Source: Diplolepis rosae
Lineage: Eukaryota > Arthropoda > Insecta > Hymenoptera > Diplolepididae
Reading direction: 5' to 3'
DNA: 64,000 bases
Assembly: GCA_030998225.1 (NCBI GenBank)
Contig: JAPYXD010000553.1
Coordinates: 3,410,001-3,474,000 of the forward strand
The stretch's first letter is position 1; each line of letters starts with the position of its first letter. The translations under genes and the position numbers were made by a program. A model generated the notes under the pieces. The model searched no databases. It saw nothing but the letters and a program-made list of their open reading frames with translations, and had not been told where the DNA came from. This document shows, piece by piece, positions 12,035-24,014 of the stretch.

Positions 12035-13358
12035 ATGTCGAACGATGAAAGAATTAATAGTCTCAAAAAACAACTTTCTAAAGCAAAACGCGTCTTAACA
12101 AATCAAATCAAATTTTTGGATAAGTTCAATCCGGCAAAGGATCTTCCTGTTATAGAAAAAAGGCATAAAAAAGTAGAAGATCAACGCGTTATATTTGAAA
12201 CCGCTCAAGATTAACTAGAAAGGCTTATGCCAGATGATGATAAGCACGAGTCAGTTAGGACGGAATTTGATGAAAAATATCATTCGTGCTTTAGTCAAAT
12301 GACACTACTAAAAAACTCCGCGTCCGCGAATGCGCCGCCAAGTAGCCAACAGTTGCCCGGTACATCAGCAAGCTTCAATAATACTGAGGTAAACTCCGTT
12401 CTATCTCACAAAGGGAAGCTTCCGTCTTTAAATTCATCTTTGTTTAGTGGAGGTTATGACACTTGGTTAGCCTTCCATGATTTATTCACAGCTCTAATAG
12501 ACAATGATAAAAATATCTCGGATATCGAAAAATTAATCCATCTCAAGGGCTGTTTGAGAAATAAAGCAGCGGAAGTTTTGGATTCAATAACTCTCGTCAG
12601 AAAATTACAGGGTCGCTTGGGCTCTATTAAAAGAGCGTTATGATAATCAAAAGATTATTCGTCAGAGTCACGTAAAAGCGTTATTAGATCTTCAAGTTAT
12701 TACTAAAGAATTTCCCGTTCGTTCGTTGCTTGATCAAGTGCAAAAGCACATTAGAGCTCTTCAAGCGGTTAAAGAACCAGTAGAAAGCTGAGACACGATT
12801 TTGGCCGCGATTATAAAAGAGAAATTAAATAACTTTATTCGAGAAAAGTGGGAAGATTTTAGTTGTGAATCTTCCAACCCTACTTACAAGGAAATGATAA
12901 CTTTCGTACAGCGATGCGCGCAATTCGAAGAGACTAAGTCTTCTCGGATGCCTGGAAGGCATAGATACAAAGGTATCTTGCTCTCATTGTGAGGGAGAAC
13001 ACTTGATTTATAAATGTGAAAAATTTAAAGGTTTGTCACCTCAGGGCCATTTTGAGGCCGCCAAAAGAGCTTCGCTTTGTCTAAATTCTTTGCGTTCAGG
13101 GCATCGTGTTTCGGCTTGTTCGTTATCACCATGCAGCAAATGTAATAAAAAACACAATATTTTTTTACACTTCGAGAAAAAATCGTCAATAGAATCGAGT
13201 GACGTAGAATATAAACCTCAAAGCATATCTACTGTTAATATGCACGTACATGTTTCATCTGAAGCTCTGCTAGCCACTGCAAATTTCATTACTGAAAACG
13301 CAGCCACCTTTTTGAAATTTCGTAAAACATTAGTTGACGCATCCGTAACGAGCGTCTG
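12035..13358 (+). pseudogene. BEL/Pao gag with zinc-knuckle region
   Basis: An ATG at 12035 opens a coiled, lysine-rich N-terminus. A TAA at 12212-12214 interrupts, and the same frame resumes to about 12597 through the DUF1759-like gag core (LPSLNSSLFSGGYDTWLAF). A frameshift near 12597 leads to DNQKIIRQSHVKALLDLQ. A TGA at about 12789-12791 lies where a tryptophan codon is expected. The frames at 12960-13358 carry CSHCEGEHLIYKC and a second Cys cluster CSKCNKKH, the BEL/Pao zinc knuckles before the DUF1758 protease. At least three inactivating changes show it is dead. Confidence 0.75.
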
Positions 13359-13468
13359 AGGACACGTGCACCGCAGTTGATCACTCGGTTTCGGCTACTC
13401 TAAAGTCACGATTTAGCAAATACGAAAAGAAACTCGATTGTTTCGTTCTCTCACGTATAACAAAAACG

Positions 13469-16400
13469 ATGCCTTCAATTCAATTAAATCGTGCTAAACT
13501 CGAAATACCAAAAAATATCTTTTTAGCTGATCCTGAATTCCACAAACCAGCTGAAGTGGATCTTCTTATCGGTGTAAAGTTGTTCTATAAACTCTTATGT
13601 GTAGGTCAGATTGAACTAAAAAATCATCCTGACGCCATACTTCAAAAAGCCCAACTCGGTTAGATTGTGGCGGGGGAAATAAATGGCTCTTCTCCAATAA
13701 ATAGCGTGCAGTGCAACTTTGCCATGCACTCTACCTTCCTAGAACTGAATCTCACAAAATTTTTGGAGATAGAGGAAGTTCCCTTTTCAAAGCCGTTATC
13801 GGCAGAAGAAGAGGCGTGCGAGGTGCACTTTAAAGATAACGTTCAGCGCAGCGCTGAGGGTCGATACATAGTGAAATTGCCGTTTAATGAAAATAAAAAT
13901 AAAATCGGAGAATCGCACTCCATGGCTTCTCGTCGTTTCAATTATTCAATCGATCGATTTGAAAAAAATCCCGATTTGGAACAAGAATATTCCAAGTTTC
14001 TTCACGAATACGAGGAATTAAATCACATGTCGCAACTTGAAAATAAAAATCTCGCGGAACCTGGGTTTTATTTTCCGCATCACGCTGTTGTGAAAAAAGA
14101 TAGCATCACGACAAAGGTTCGTGTCGTTTTCGATGGTTCCGCCAAAACTTTGTCAGGCGTGTCTCTTAATTACTCATTGATGGTTGGTTTTATTATTTAG
14201 GACTATCTTTTTGCCTTGTTAACTCGATTTCGCTCTCACAGATACGCCCTCACTGACGACATTGAAAAAATTTATCGGCAGATCTAGTATATCCCGACGA
14301 TGCAAAGTATCAGAGAATACTCTTTCGCAAAAATAAAAATGACCTGGTTACAGCATACACATTGAACACTTACTTACGGAACGTCGTGTGCTCCCTTTCT
14401 TTCGATTCGTGCTCTGCATCAGTTAGCTGAAGACGAAAGACCACAGCATCCAATCGCAGCCGTGGTGCAGAAAAGAGATTTTTACGTCGATGATTTGCTA
14501 ACCGATGCCAATACTCATCAAGAGGCCGCATTACTCCGTGACGACCTCATTGAACTCTTAAATAAAGGGGGCTTTCCTCTTCGAAAATGGGCATCAAATG
14601 ATCCCAGATTAGTCGCTGAATGTTTAATTAACCCTTCTAGTAATCACATGTCGCTCGATCCAAACTCTACAATCAAAACACTAGGCATTCAGTGGAAATC
14701 GAGCGAAAATACAATTTCATATTCTGTAGATTTGTCTGATCTCCCGAAACAAATTACTAAACGTTCCATTCTTTCGCAAGTCGCTAAATTGTTCGACCCG
14801 CTGGGATTATTAGGCCCAGTTATAGTAAAAGCCAAAATTATGATTCAATTGTTGTGGACGGCTAAAGTCTCGTGGGATGAATCGATCCCAATCGATGTGC
14901 ATACGCCGTGGACAGAATACAAGGGGCAATTACCACTTTTGAGCAATGCTCGTTTTGATCGGCTCATAATCGTGCCAGATTCGATCGATATTCAAATGCA
15001 TGGATTCTGTGACGCAAGTAAAAAGGCGTATGGCGCCTGCATTTATGTACGCTCAACTGTCCGTCACGGTAAGCCTCACGTGGCCTTAGTTTGCTCTAAA
15101 TCGAGAGTCGCACCTGTAAGCAGTATGACTCTGCCTCAATTAGAATTGTGCGCGGCACTTTTGTTTGCGCGATTATACACGGCTACAACTCAAGCTTTTA
15201 AAATCGAGTTTAGTAAAGCTATCCTGTGGTCAGATTCCACTATCGCTCTCCACTGGATTCATACATCACCCCATACTTCAACCACTTTCGTATCGAATCG
15301 GATCGCCAAAATTCAAAAACTCACTTCATCTTGTGAATGGACGCACGTTGCCTCACAAGATAACCTCGTGTCTCGAGGTTAAACGCCTCAAGAATTTTTA
15401 GAATCTCATATTTGGAAGGAGGGCCGTCACTGGCTCCCTTTGGAGGATACATGTTGGCCTCAGAAATTAAAATTCGCTTCAAGTAAAGTATCTGAAAAGC
15501 GTTCAAACAGTGAAAGCTCAGTTTGCATGACTCTTACAATACGTGAAAATAATCTTCTCGAAAAATACAGTTCGAGAGAGAAACTGAATCGCGTAATTGC
15601 AAATCTTCTCCGTTTCGTTCATAACGTAAAAAACAAAAAAGACAAACTCCATGGTCCTCCCTCGAAAGCTGAGCTTGCTGCCTCGAATCAAATAATAATT
15701 CGTCCCGTGCAGTCTTCGGCATTCTCAAAATAACTAAAATCGTTGAAACTCGATGAAAAAATTGATGTTAAAAGTCGAGTAATTCCCTTAAATCCATTCA
15801 TAGACAATCAAGGAATTCTTAGAGTTGGTGGCAGGCTTACCCACTCAGAGCTGCCGGAGGAACAAAAGCACCCTATTTTATTGCCAGCTAGTCATCACAC
15901 AACTCGTTTAGTTATTCGCGACGAGCATTTTAGATTAAAACATGCAGGAACTCAAGCAAGCCTGTATTCAGTTCGTGAAAACTATTGGCCATTTGACGGA
16001 CGGAACGTCACTCGGAAAATAATTTATGATTGAGTTCCGTGCTTTCGCGTAAAACCTCGTGAACCAAATTACATAATGGGCAATCTTCTGCTGGCTCGTG
16101 TTTCTCTTTCTCGTCCTTTCCTGAACGTTGGCGTCGACTTTTGTGGCCCACTATACATCAAGGAGAAGCGATTTTGAAATCGGAACAAAATCCAAGTTTA
16201 CGTCGCGGTCTTCGCTTGCATGGCCAGTAAGGCTGTCCACCTCGAATTGGTCAGTAATTTGACAAATGAAGCATTTATTGCTAGCCTAAAAAGATTTTTT
16301 TCTAGAAGAGGAAAATCTAAATCAATTTATTCCGATAACGGAACAAATTTCGTTGGTGCCAGTCGTGAACTTGTTGAACTGTATAAGTGTCTCGAATCAG

Positions 16401-17038
16401 ATAAAATTAACAAAGAAATACAGAAGTATTTGGAAAGTGAAAAAATCAGGTGGAAATTTATACCTCCCAACTCTCCACATTTTGGTGGTTTGTCGAAAGC
16501 TGCAGTAAAGTCATTCAAGCACCACCTTCTACGCACGGTGGGCGATACCTTTTTTACTTTTGAGCGACTAGAAACCTATATTATCAAAATCGAAGCAATT
16601 ATGAACTTTCGTCCACTTTCACCTATGTCGTCCGATCCAAATGATTTCCTTCCTTTAACTTCTGGTCATTTCCTGATTGGTGGTCCATTAACAAGCTTCC
16701 CGCAGATGGACTTGAAGACCACAACTTCCAATCACTTGTCGGATTAGCAGTACGCTCAAAAAATGCGGCAACATTTTTGGAGCAGGTGGCAAAAGGAGTA
16801 CCTCAACCAATTGATCGTTCGCAGAAAATGGCAGCCGAATAACAACCATGGCATGAAGCTGGGAACACTGGTCGTTATCAAGGATAATAATGCCTCTCCA
16901 CTGCAGTGGACACTAGGTCGGATCACTGCAATCCATCCTGGCACAGACGGAGTCATCAGGGTGGCTACTGTTAAGACTGTCAAGGGACAGTACCAGAGGT
17001 GTATTAAAAGACTCTGTCCTCTTCCGATCAAGTCCTAA
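13469..17038 (+). pseudogene. BEL/Pao pol (protease remnant, RT, RNase H, integrase)
   Basis: Order seen: the end of the protease/DUF1758 region (DLLIG motif near 13560), a TAG at about 13661, the RT N-terminal part to 14200, a scrambled 14200-14460 stretch, then the YVDDLL catalytic motif at about 14485-14502 and the A17-type segment typical of Pao pol (13667-15382). Next come the integrase zinc domain with RLTHSELPEEQKHPILLP (15743-16033) and the integrase core with VDFCGP and SDNGTNF (16130-16747). The catalytic glutamate position reads GLSKAAVKSF, with Lys where BEL elements have Glu. A DUF5641-like end with CIKRLCPLP closes at 17038. Several stops and frameshifts separate the segments. 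Confidence 0.8.
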
Positions 17039-17100
17039 GTAAACACCAATAACCAATCGAGAAGAAATCTCACACTCGCAGACTTCTCGAGACATTTAGG

Positions 17101-18373
17101 TTAAAGGGTGTCATATGTATATCAGTTTCGTATTTGTAGTTATATCAAAGAATTTGAATGGTTTGTCAAAATTATAGATTTCTACGAATAATTAACTAAA
17201 TGAAAGGATACGAAGAAGTATTGTTCACAAATTATGAATCTAATGCAATCACATGATTGAATATAAAACAGTTTTATTATTAACTGGCATTACAGATACA
17301 AATTACAGTAAAATCATCACTTGATGAGCTTCTTAAATTTACATTTAAAATAAATCAACTTTCTGCGCAATGAAAACTTATTTTGAAATTTTAATTTTTA
17401 TAAATATGAACGGAGTGTAAATAAACTTAGTAATTATTTAAACACTTATTTTAATTTCTTCGTTACAAAATTACAAGTCTTAGCGCAACAATACAAACTT
17501 TTTATTTGAAGAGCTTATCAAACCAAGAGGATAAGGAGAAACTAATAAATCGTAATTAATAACACTGAAAAAAATAGTTTTGGTGTTGTAGCTATAAATA
17601 TATTGCCAAGGAAATATAGCTGAATTAGCAATACTTTTTAGGTTGAACAGTAAATTATATATCTGAGATACATAAACTATCTATCTCTCGCAGACAGAAA
17701 ATTTAGGAGATAAATCTAGCTGTAATGTCTAAATAACATAACAGCGAGAAAATTTGTACACCATAGCTATACGGTTATAGCTACCGTGCGCAATCGCACA
17801 TGATGCTCGTCGCTCGCGTCCCCCAAGGCCCCGACAAGTCTCAAAAGAGCAACGCCGGCCGATATTTTCCACGTGGTGAAAGTGTTAAAAGTGTAATCAA
17901 TGAAAAAGTCAAGCCCACTTTTTAAAAATGAGGACGTATTGGAGGCCTGGAATCTCCAATAATATGTTGAAATTTTTCAGGGTAAGTAGTCAAGTATTTT
18001 GAGTGCTTGAAAAATATTCGCTCCAAAGTTACTTAGGGGTATGCTGTATTAACCTTAAAATTTCTTTTTCTACTTTTTTCGCCATTCTCACATCTACACG
18101 TTACATAGGGAATAGTAAGGACTTGGACAAAACGTTGTTGACGACAGGGCATCAACATGCGTCTGCAGGTTAACATGAAATGTATATCATCGAAACTTGA
18201 AGTGCTTCGAACGATAGTTGAGTAAAATGAGCATTGGGCGCATTACTTCAACCGGCAACGGTATGGTTCTCTCAAATCAGAAAAAATTCTCACCTCGAGC
18301 CTGCCATTAGTCATCCGATACATATATGCATAAACAGCATACAAATACATTCACACCATTCAGTCGCAGCCAA
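17101..18373. other. Gene-free stretch with dispersed repeat
   Basis: No supported gene. A GC-richer patch at about 17780-17870 lies in otherwise AT-rich DNA. 18207-18273 is the second copy of the repeat also seen at 8137-8203. Confidence 0.4.
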
Positions 18374-18385
18374 TCATATTGTCTA

Positions 18386-18818
18386 CCTCCCCTTGGACTG
18401 GGATCTTGACGAAGTCTTTCTCTTGGCTTTGCCAAAAAGGACGGGTGCGGAGGCTTAGCAGGCGGCCCTTGGGCCATAGAGGTTGCAGTGTCATGATGAA
18501 TCGGTGAAAAAATGCGGGGGGTTCTATAAACGGGCATCTTCCCAGTTGCCTGAAGGGTGTCCTATAAACGGGTTTAATCCCAAGCTGAGAGAGGCGTACC
18601 CTATAGACGTGTTCATCCCCATGAATGGGGAAGGATGTAGGTATGGGATCGTAGCGTGAATGGCGCGAATGAAGCTGTGAGTGAACTGGTGCATGGAACC
18701 TCCTGAGTAGACAGTGTAATCCTCTGCAGCCTGCGACTATGAACACTCCAACTGATCGTTCCCGTATGGCGCCCCACTGGGAGCGCCCCGCTGGCTGGTG
18801 GTGTCTTTCCTGACCCAT
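18386..18818 (+). other. Probable 5' UTR of the R1-type LINE
   Basis: It lies between the 5' target duplication and the first RT homology. It is GC-rich with partly repeated phrases: CTATAAACGGGCATC, CCTATAAACGGGTTTAA, CCTATAGACGTGTTCATC (spacing about 40-60 bases). No ORF reads convincingly in the sense direction. A regulatory leader is inferred from position only. Confidence 0.5.
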
Positions 18819-18849
18819 TCCGTTCCAAAGACAGGACCGAAGTTCCTGC

Positions 18850-19866
18850 GTGGTCCGGCGCGAAGAACTCTTTACTCTCGAAGAACTAAAGAGAGCGGGT
18901 GGTATGCTTAAGGCAAATACAGCGCCGGGTATGTACGGGGTGCTGAATGAGATCCTCAAAGAGGTGATCGAGGCATACCCGGGGATCCTCCTAGAAGCTA
19001 ACTCCTGTCTTCGGGAGGGGAGATTCTTCGTAGACTGGAAGAAGCAGAGGTTGGTCCTGCTGAGGAAGGGCAACAAACCTCTAGGGGTTCCCTCGTCGTA
19101 TAGACCAATATGTCTATTGGATACGATGGGGAAGCTTCTAGAGGAGTTGATTCTACAACGGCTTCAGGCTCTCTTGGTCGGGGAGAACGGTCTCTCGGAT
19201 AACCAGTTCGGATTCAGGAAAGGCAGGTCCACTGTGGACGCCATCCAAGCTGTGGTTAACATCGCCACAAATACAAGAAAAGGAACTGGTAAGAGTAAGG
19301 GATTCTGCGCGTTGATCAGCATTGACATACGCAATGCGTTCAATTCTGCGAGGTGGAATATCTGCATCGAGGCGATGATGCGGAGAAAGGTTCCAGACTA
19401 CCTATCCATCAGCAAGGATGGAAGGCGCTGACTCGTCGAGAAATGGCAGATGAGATGGCATGGTGAGCAGACCAGGAGATGGACCTACCGCCTAATCCCA
19501 GAGCTCGCCACCTGGCTGAACAGAAAGCACGGAGAAGTCGGCTTTTATTTGGCGCAAGTGCCCTCAGGTCATGGCTGTTTTAACGCGTACCTGAGGCGCT
19601 TCAAGAAGAGAGACGTGGGGATGTGTTGCTACTGCGATTTCCCGGTGGATACCGCAGAGCACGCTCTCTTCGTCTGCGCAAAATGGGGTGTGGCAAGGGA
19701 GGCCCTCGATCAGACAGTGGGTGCCGAGCTTACTCCTAACACGATGGTCCCTCTCATGCTCCAGTCTGAGCGGTTCTGGACGCTCATCGAGTCATTCGTC
19801 ACACTTGTGATGAAGACGAGAGAGCTTGATGGGCGTCGGGATCGAAACAACGGGGAGGGCCAGTAG
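18850..19866 (+). pseudogene. Shortened LINE reverse transcriptase fused in frame to its C-terminal finger
   Basis: The RT N-terminal half (18850-19412, to CIEAMMRRKVPDYL) is joined, with the frame kept, to the C-terminal segment carrying CCYCDFPVDTAEHALFVC. The join removes about 840 bp relative to copy 1, including the catalytic FADD motif, so no polymerase activity is possible. A single TGA at 19429-19431 (AGA in copy 1) interrupts an otherwise open frame of 339 codons. It overlaps no other gene. Confidence 0.75.
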
Positions 19867-20249
19867 AAATCGCATCGGGGCCTTCACCCTCGGTCTTGCG
19901 TCTCGGGCGGATTCGACTGTCTGCGTCGTTCGGGGAGGATACTTTTTAGTCTTCTTCTGGCTGGTGCGGCTTGTCGGTTCGCCTAGCGCACGTGGCCGCG
20001 GATGTAGGTCCCGGGCGAACGGATGACGGAAGAGTCGTACGCGACTTTAAGTTGGAACCAACCGCCCGTGAAGTTTAAAGCCGAAAGGCTGTCCCGCGGG
20101 TGGTGTATTGGTTCGAGAGAGGGGGTTTCTTGGTTTTAACAGGTATGCCTAGACCTGTCCTAGGAGAATCCTGTACAACGTCTATAAAAGATTTCGCTAT
20201 TTTTCCTCCTCACCAAAGAAAAAATAAAGAAAAAAAGTCATATTCTCTA

Positions 20250-22296
20250 TCACAAATACACTTAAATATACATTTTCACGAATATAAACCTATTAACTAA
20301 AACATATACAGGACGATACGCTTTCGTCGAATCATGCACACGCTGGCTTACAATCCTAAGACATAAAACTTGGAACTTTCTTATATAATGACTGCAACAG
20401 TTATCCAGAGTTTGTGGACCAGTGTCGTCATTAGAGTTTTTGAGCCTCACTCAAGAAAAATAAATCAACTTTTTTCATAAATTATTTATAAAATATTTTT
20501 TTTAATTGATATAATTAATCAATTATTATATTTTTTATTATAAATAAATTTTTATTTATAATTACATTTTTATTATAAATACGTATGAAGTTTAATGAAA
20601 CTAAATTATGAAATGCACATTAAAAAATTGCATTATTATCAAAAAGTATCGTGTATAAGAACATTTAAAAGAAGGTTCTTTTATTTTCTGTGTAGATTTT
20701 TTATATTTTATGTAATGCAGTTATACAGACTTTCGCTGTTTAAATTTTCATGAAATCAATTTAATTTTGAAAACTTAAGTGAAAAAAAAGGAGTAATTAT
20801 AAATGAATCGAGAAAAATTATGAATCAAGAATTTATTAAATATACAGAATCTATATAAATAGATTATGTGAAACTTTTAAATAAATTATATAAACTGTTA
20901 GACTCACGTCAAATTGGAGTCAGCGCATATTTCAATGCGAATCTAAGTATCCGCCAAAAGATTCGTGTAATTATCATTTAGCTCTCGATTTTTTTTGTAG
21001 TGGCTCAGAATTGCTATCCCAATTATGGAAGTTCTCAACGCATCAATAATGCTAACAATCGGAAGAGTATGTTGAACACTCAAATCTGCCAAGTCGAGTT
21101 GGGTAAAATTATTTCCAGAATCAGTGAAAAGAGCATTTACTTCTGGAGCCACTGCAAGTTCTTTGGCGTCTTGCATTGTCTCTTGATGTTCCTCCAAAAG
21201 ACCTTTTAATTTCAGCACAAGTTAAAACGTTAAAGAGGAGTTCAAGATGATGCCAAAATCGAAGATTACTCTTGATTATCGAATTCATTATAAAATGAGG
21301 TTAAATGTTTACACGTGTTTGAAAAAATATTTTTATTGATACTGCAATTGATAGTTTGTGGATTTATCATCAACTTTTGAGGAATATATTGAGACGATCC
21401 AGTCTTCATTACGATAAAATATCGCTTACTAATTTAATCTCTACATATATATTTCAATTTATTACTTTATAAGAATCACAATATTGAACTCGCGAATTAT
21501 TCTTATCTAATTTTAATTCGTTATTTCAAACAGAGATTAGAAACAAATTACATAACTAGTGTTGGCATTTAAACTAATGAAAATATTTGTGTGTATGTCT
21601 CGCTCCTAAACAGTGGGTCAAGGCCGTTCATGAAATGACGACACGTGGATCTATTTTCCTTTATTAATAATCAGGTTTTCTCTTTTGCTCTAATACCTAA
21701 ATGCATGAAGATGCAAAAGGTCATTTTTCTCGGGACCTAGCAAGGGTAAAAATATGAGGAAAGGCTCTTTTTAACGCCTAGCGAAGCGCGCACCGTGCAA
21801 ACTAGATAATTTAGCAAAATATTAATTATTTAATAAAAACTTAATTTTTCCAATGAACTTCTTTTATAAATTCTTATTGGCGCCCCATCAGGTGATTAAA
21901 ACGAATTGGAAATTACTAAACTAGCCCTTCTTTCTCCAAATTCAGATAGGTAGGGATTGATAGGGACAAATTAGAAACCAACCGAGGTGACGAGGTAAGT
22001 CGAGAATCGACGAGAAAGTCGAGTTGGAACCTTGGAAAAATTTGTACATATTTTCATGATGAGTAATATTATATCCAAAGTTTCTGAATCTCAGTACTAT
22101 TTATCAACTTTTCAAACATGTTTTCACTTTTTCGCACGAAAATCAGCAAATACGAATTTTGGATTATCAATGAAGACCTACATATTATCAGAATGGTTTA
22201 CTTTTTGTTGAGTGGGTTTCTGACATAATTTATTAATTGAACAGTAGTATAATTTATTAATTCTTATATAATTTATTAATTTATAAATATAATGTA
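20250..22296. repeat. AT-rich stretch with dispersed repeats
   Basis: No gene is supported. 20580-20660 matches 9411-9485. 20865-20910 matches 32810-32855 in inverted orientation (shared AAACTTTTAAATAAATTATA). A weak frame near 20943-21218 on the minus strand is unrecognised. Confidence 0.45.
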
Positions 22297-22552
22297 TCAG
22301 GTGTACAAATAAGTTTCCGCCGTTTGACAAAAGTTGGTGCCAGCAACAAGTTTTGATTAATATTGACAGATGTAAAACGTCACTGTCTTAAGGTTGGACA
22401 TCTGTCAACAACATAAACTTGAATTATTAGTGAAACTTCATCAGTATAATATATTCTTTTGTGTGCGAAAATGTCGAGTTTTGATCCGAATAAGCGTCAT
22501 TTGCGGGAACTTTTGATTTACTTCTTCAATTTGAAGAAATCTGCAGCTGAGG
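22297..22552 (+). mobile_element. Mariner 5' end, truncated
   Basis: TA at 22295-22296 precedes the mariner inverted end TCAGGTGTACAAATAAGTTT. The sequence matches the shorter mariner at 49311-49831 through the transposase start (ATG at about 22470, MSSFDPNKRHL) to the codon string for KKSAAE at 22552, where homology stops. No right end was found, so this is a 5' stub. Confidence 0.8.
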
Positions 22553-22890
22553 TTATGAAGAGCTGAGTTATGAAGAAAACATTTGATAATTTCTTACACG
22601 TTTGACTGAACATCCGGCAACTGAACCTTCAAATTCAAATTTCTATTTTAATAAAAACTTGGCTTGGGGTCTGGCTTTATGAAAAATATATTCTTTATAA
22701 TTTCTTCGGACAAACATTGAAAAGATTCACAATCAATTTCTTCTTCTGAAAATTCATAGAATCTGTGTAACAGATTCACAATAGATACGATCAAAATAAT
22801 TTAATATATAATAATTGATAACAATAATATTATAATAATACAAATATAATATTATCAATATTATTATTCATTTTGATATAAGTGCTTTAG

Positions 22891-22945
22891 TGTGGCGCAG
22901 TGGTAGTTGTTCGGGTGGGAGGTTGAATCCTGGCGACTTAGGAGT
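22891..22945 (+). other. tRNA-like segment with A and B boxes (SINE head or tRNA relic)
   Basis: 22893-22903 reads TGGCGCAGTGG, a perfect match to the RNA polymerase III A-box consensus. 22921-22930 reads GGTTGAATCC, a near match to the B box. The spacing is shorter than in a usual tRNA and no complete cloverleaf can be drawn. It lies directly beyond the stop codon of the minus-strand frame ending at 22948. A tRNA-derived SINE head is plausible; a chance match cannot be excluded. Confidence 0.35.
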
Positions 22946-22947
22946 TA

Positions 22948-24010
22948 TCACTCACTATCTGAATCCTCCCCGAACAGCTCTCGGAACGCCTTGCGCTTGG
23001 TGGTCCTTTGGTTTGCTGATACCTGTGACGAAGAAGCGGCTTCTATCGGGGAATAGTGCGTAGGGATGTCCAAGACGTCTTCGCTGGCAGTCGGCGTCTT
23101 GGCGTTCTGAGGATCCACCCCTTTACCAGGTGTCGGAGGAAGACGGTCCAGTGGTGGAGTCACGATCTCCACGAACTGATTTCTTCGAGGTGGAGTGGCT
23201 TCCCTTGTTCGGTGTCTCACGTTGGTTAGGGGGCGGCTGGTTTCGCCCAAGATTGGTGGGAGAGTTTCGGGGGGCAGTGGAACGGTCTCTGGAACGCCTT
23301 GCCCCTCTGAATCTGGCCTCAGATTCAAAACGTCCGGCTTTTCTTGCCCTCTCTTCCGAGGAGAAAGTGGCGGAGCGCTGGCAGGTGGCGGGATGACTTC
23401 CGGGTTGCAACGTCTCCCCAAATCCAGCCTCAGATGGGAGACGTCTCGGATTTTATCCCCTATCTCCCTTGTCAAAAGCGGTGGAACGATGGGAATCGGC
23501 GGGATGTGTTCCCGAGCGTAACGTCTCCCTGAATTTGGCCTTAAATCCAAAACGTCTCGTTGACGTCCCAACTCCCTTGAAATTGGTCCGGGAGGGTCGA
23601 GAGACGAGCCGTAGGAACCGGAGGGAGAACGTCTCTCAAGATCCGGCCTCCGATCCTGGACGTCCCAATTGAGGAGCCTCAGCCTCGCCGGTTCACGATG
23701 GCCAGCGCCGGTCTGCGGCCTAGTTGATAAGCGAGGATCTCGCCGATGTTGCTCCAGGTGGAGACGTTGAAAGTCCCCGCCGGGCAACCTGGTGGGCCTG
23801 CCCTGGAAGATCGGACTTGTCGGCTGGGTGGCGTACCCTTGCTCTGTCAGCGGTGGACGTCTTATGTAGGCCTGTGCCCGTTGCTGGTCCGGGAGCCGTC
23901 TTCGCTCTCTGCGGGTCTGCAAAGATGATTTGTTTAGGGGCTGACTCTTGCTGCCCGGAAATCTACTCGCCGTCCCCTTCCGGATCTGGAGACGTCCACG
24001 AATAGTAGGT
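22948..24010 (-). CDS. Methionine-free Arg/Pro-rich repetitive reading frame, unrecognised
   Basis: The minus strand is open for about 354 codons from a TGA at about 24011 to the stop at 22948, with no ATG anywhere in the frame. Any translation would need splicing, a frameshift or a non-AUG start (a TTG lies at 23922). The middle has about five diverged repeats of roughly 37 residues, each starting with a phrase like DVLDLRPNSGRR or DVSHLRLDLGRR and followed by a Pro-rich spacer. The C-terminus is acidic (LFGEDSDSE). GC content is far above the flanks. Upstream lie four hairpins and an LTR-like block, so a gag-like or accessory frame of an unknown LTR element is the best guess. It may also be non-coding repeat DNA. 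Confidence 0.4.
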
Positions 24011-24014
24011 ATTC

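Larger units (their letters stand above)
11137..17038 (+). mobile_element. Decayed BEL/Pao LTR retrotransposon
   Basis: An ordered series of broken frames encodes BEL/Pao gag, zinc knuckles, RT, the Pao-type A17 region, RNase H, the integrase zinc domain, the integrase core and the C-terminal DUF5641-like domain. The 5' flank contains a TGTCGTCTGGGTGG start near 11137 that could be the LTR start, and a long leader to 12034. No matching 3' LTR is visible after 17038; a purine-rich TTAAAGGGTGTC at about 17101-17113 may be the polypurine tract and the first LTR bases. The outer limits are therefore approximate. Confidence 0.75.
18386..20237 (+). mobile_element. R1-clade LINE copy 2, internally deleted with its own target duplication
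   Basis: Flanked by TCATATTGTCTA (18374-18385) and TCATATTCTCTA (20238-20249), a 12-bp target duplication with one mismatch. 18386-18818 is GC-rich, non-coding and absent from the 5'-truncated copy 1; it is probably the family's 5' UTR. From 18819 the sequence matches copy 1 from about 4680. A second deletion at about 19412 joins the equivalent of 5270 to about 6108. The 3' UTR and an A-rich tail follow. The deletions lie inside one target duplication, so the element may have inserted in this already shortened form. Confidence 0.85.

Noticed and set aside
18360..19076. 238-codon minus-strand reading frame
   Set aside because: It runs antisense through the LINE 5' leader and RT; the same antisense frame appears opposite copy 1 (4521-4940). 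It is a shadow of the RT coding strand.
23130..23672. Plus-strand frames opposite the repetitive minus frame
   Set aside because: They arise from GC-rich repeat DNA read backwards. None has a recognisable domain and they overlap each other in different frames.
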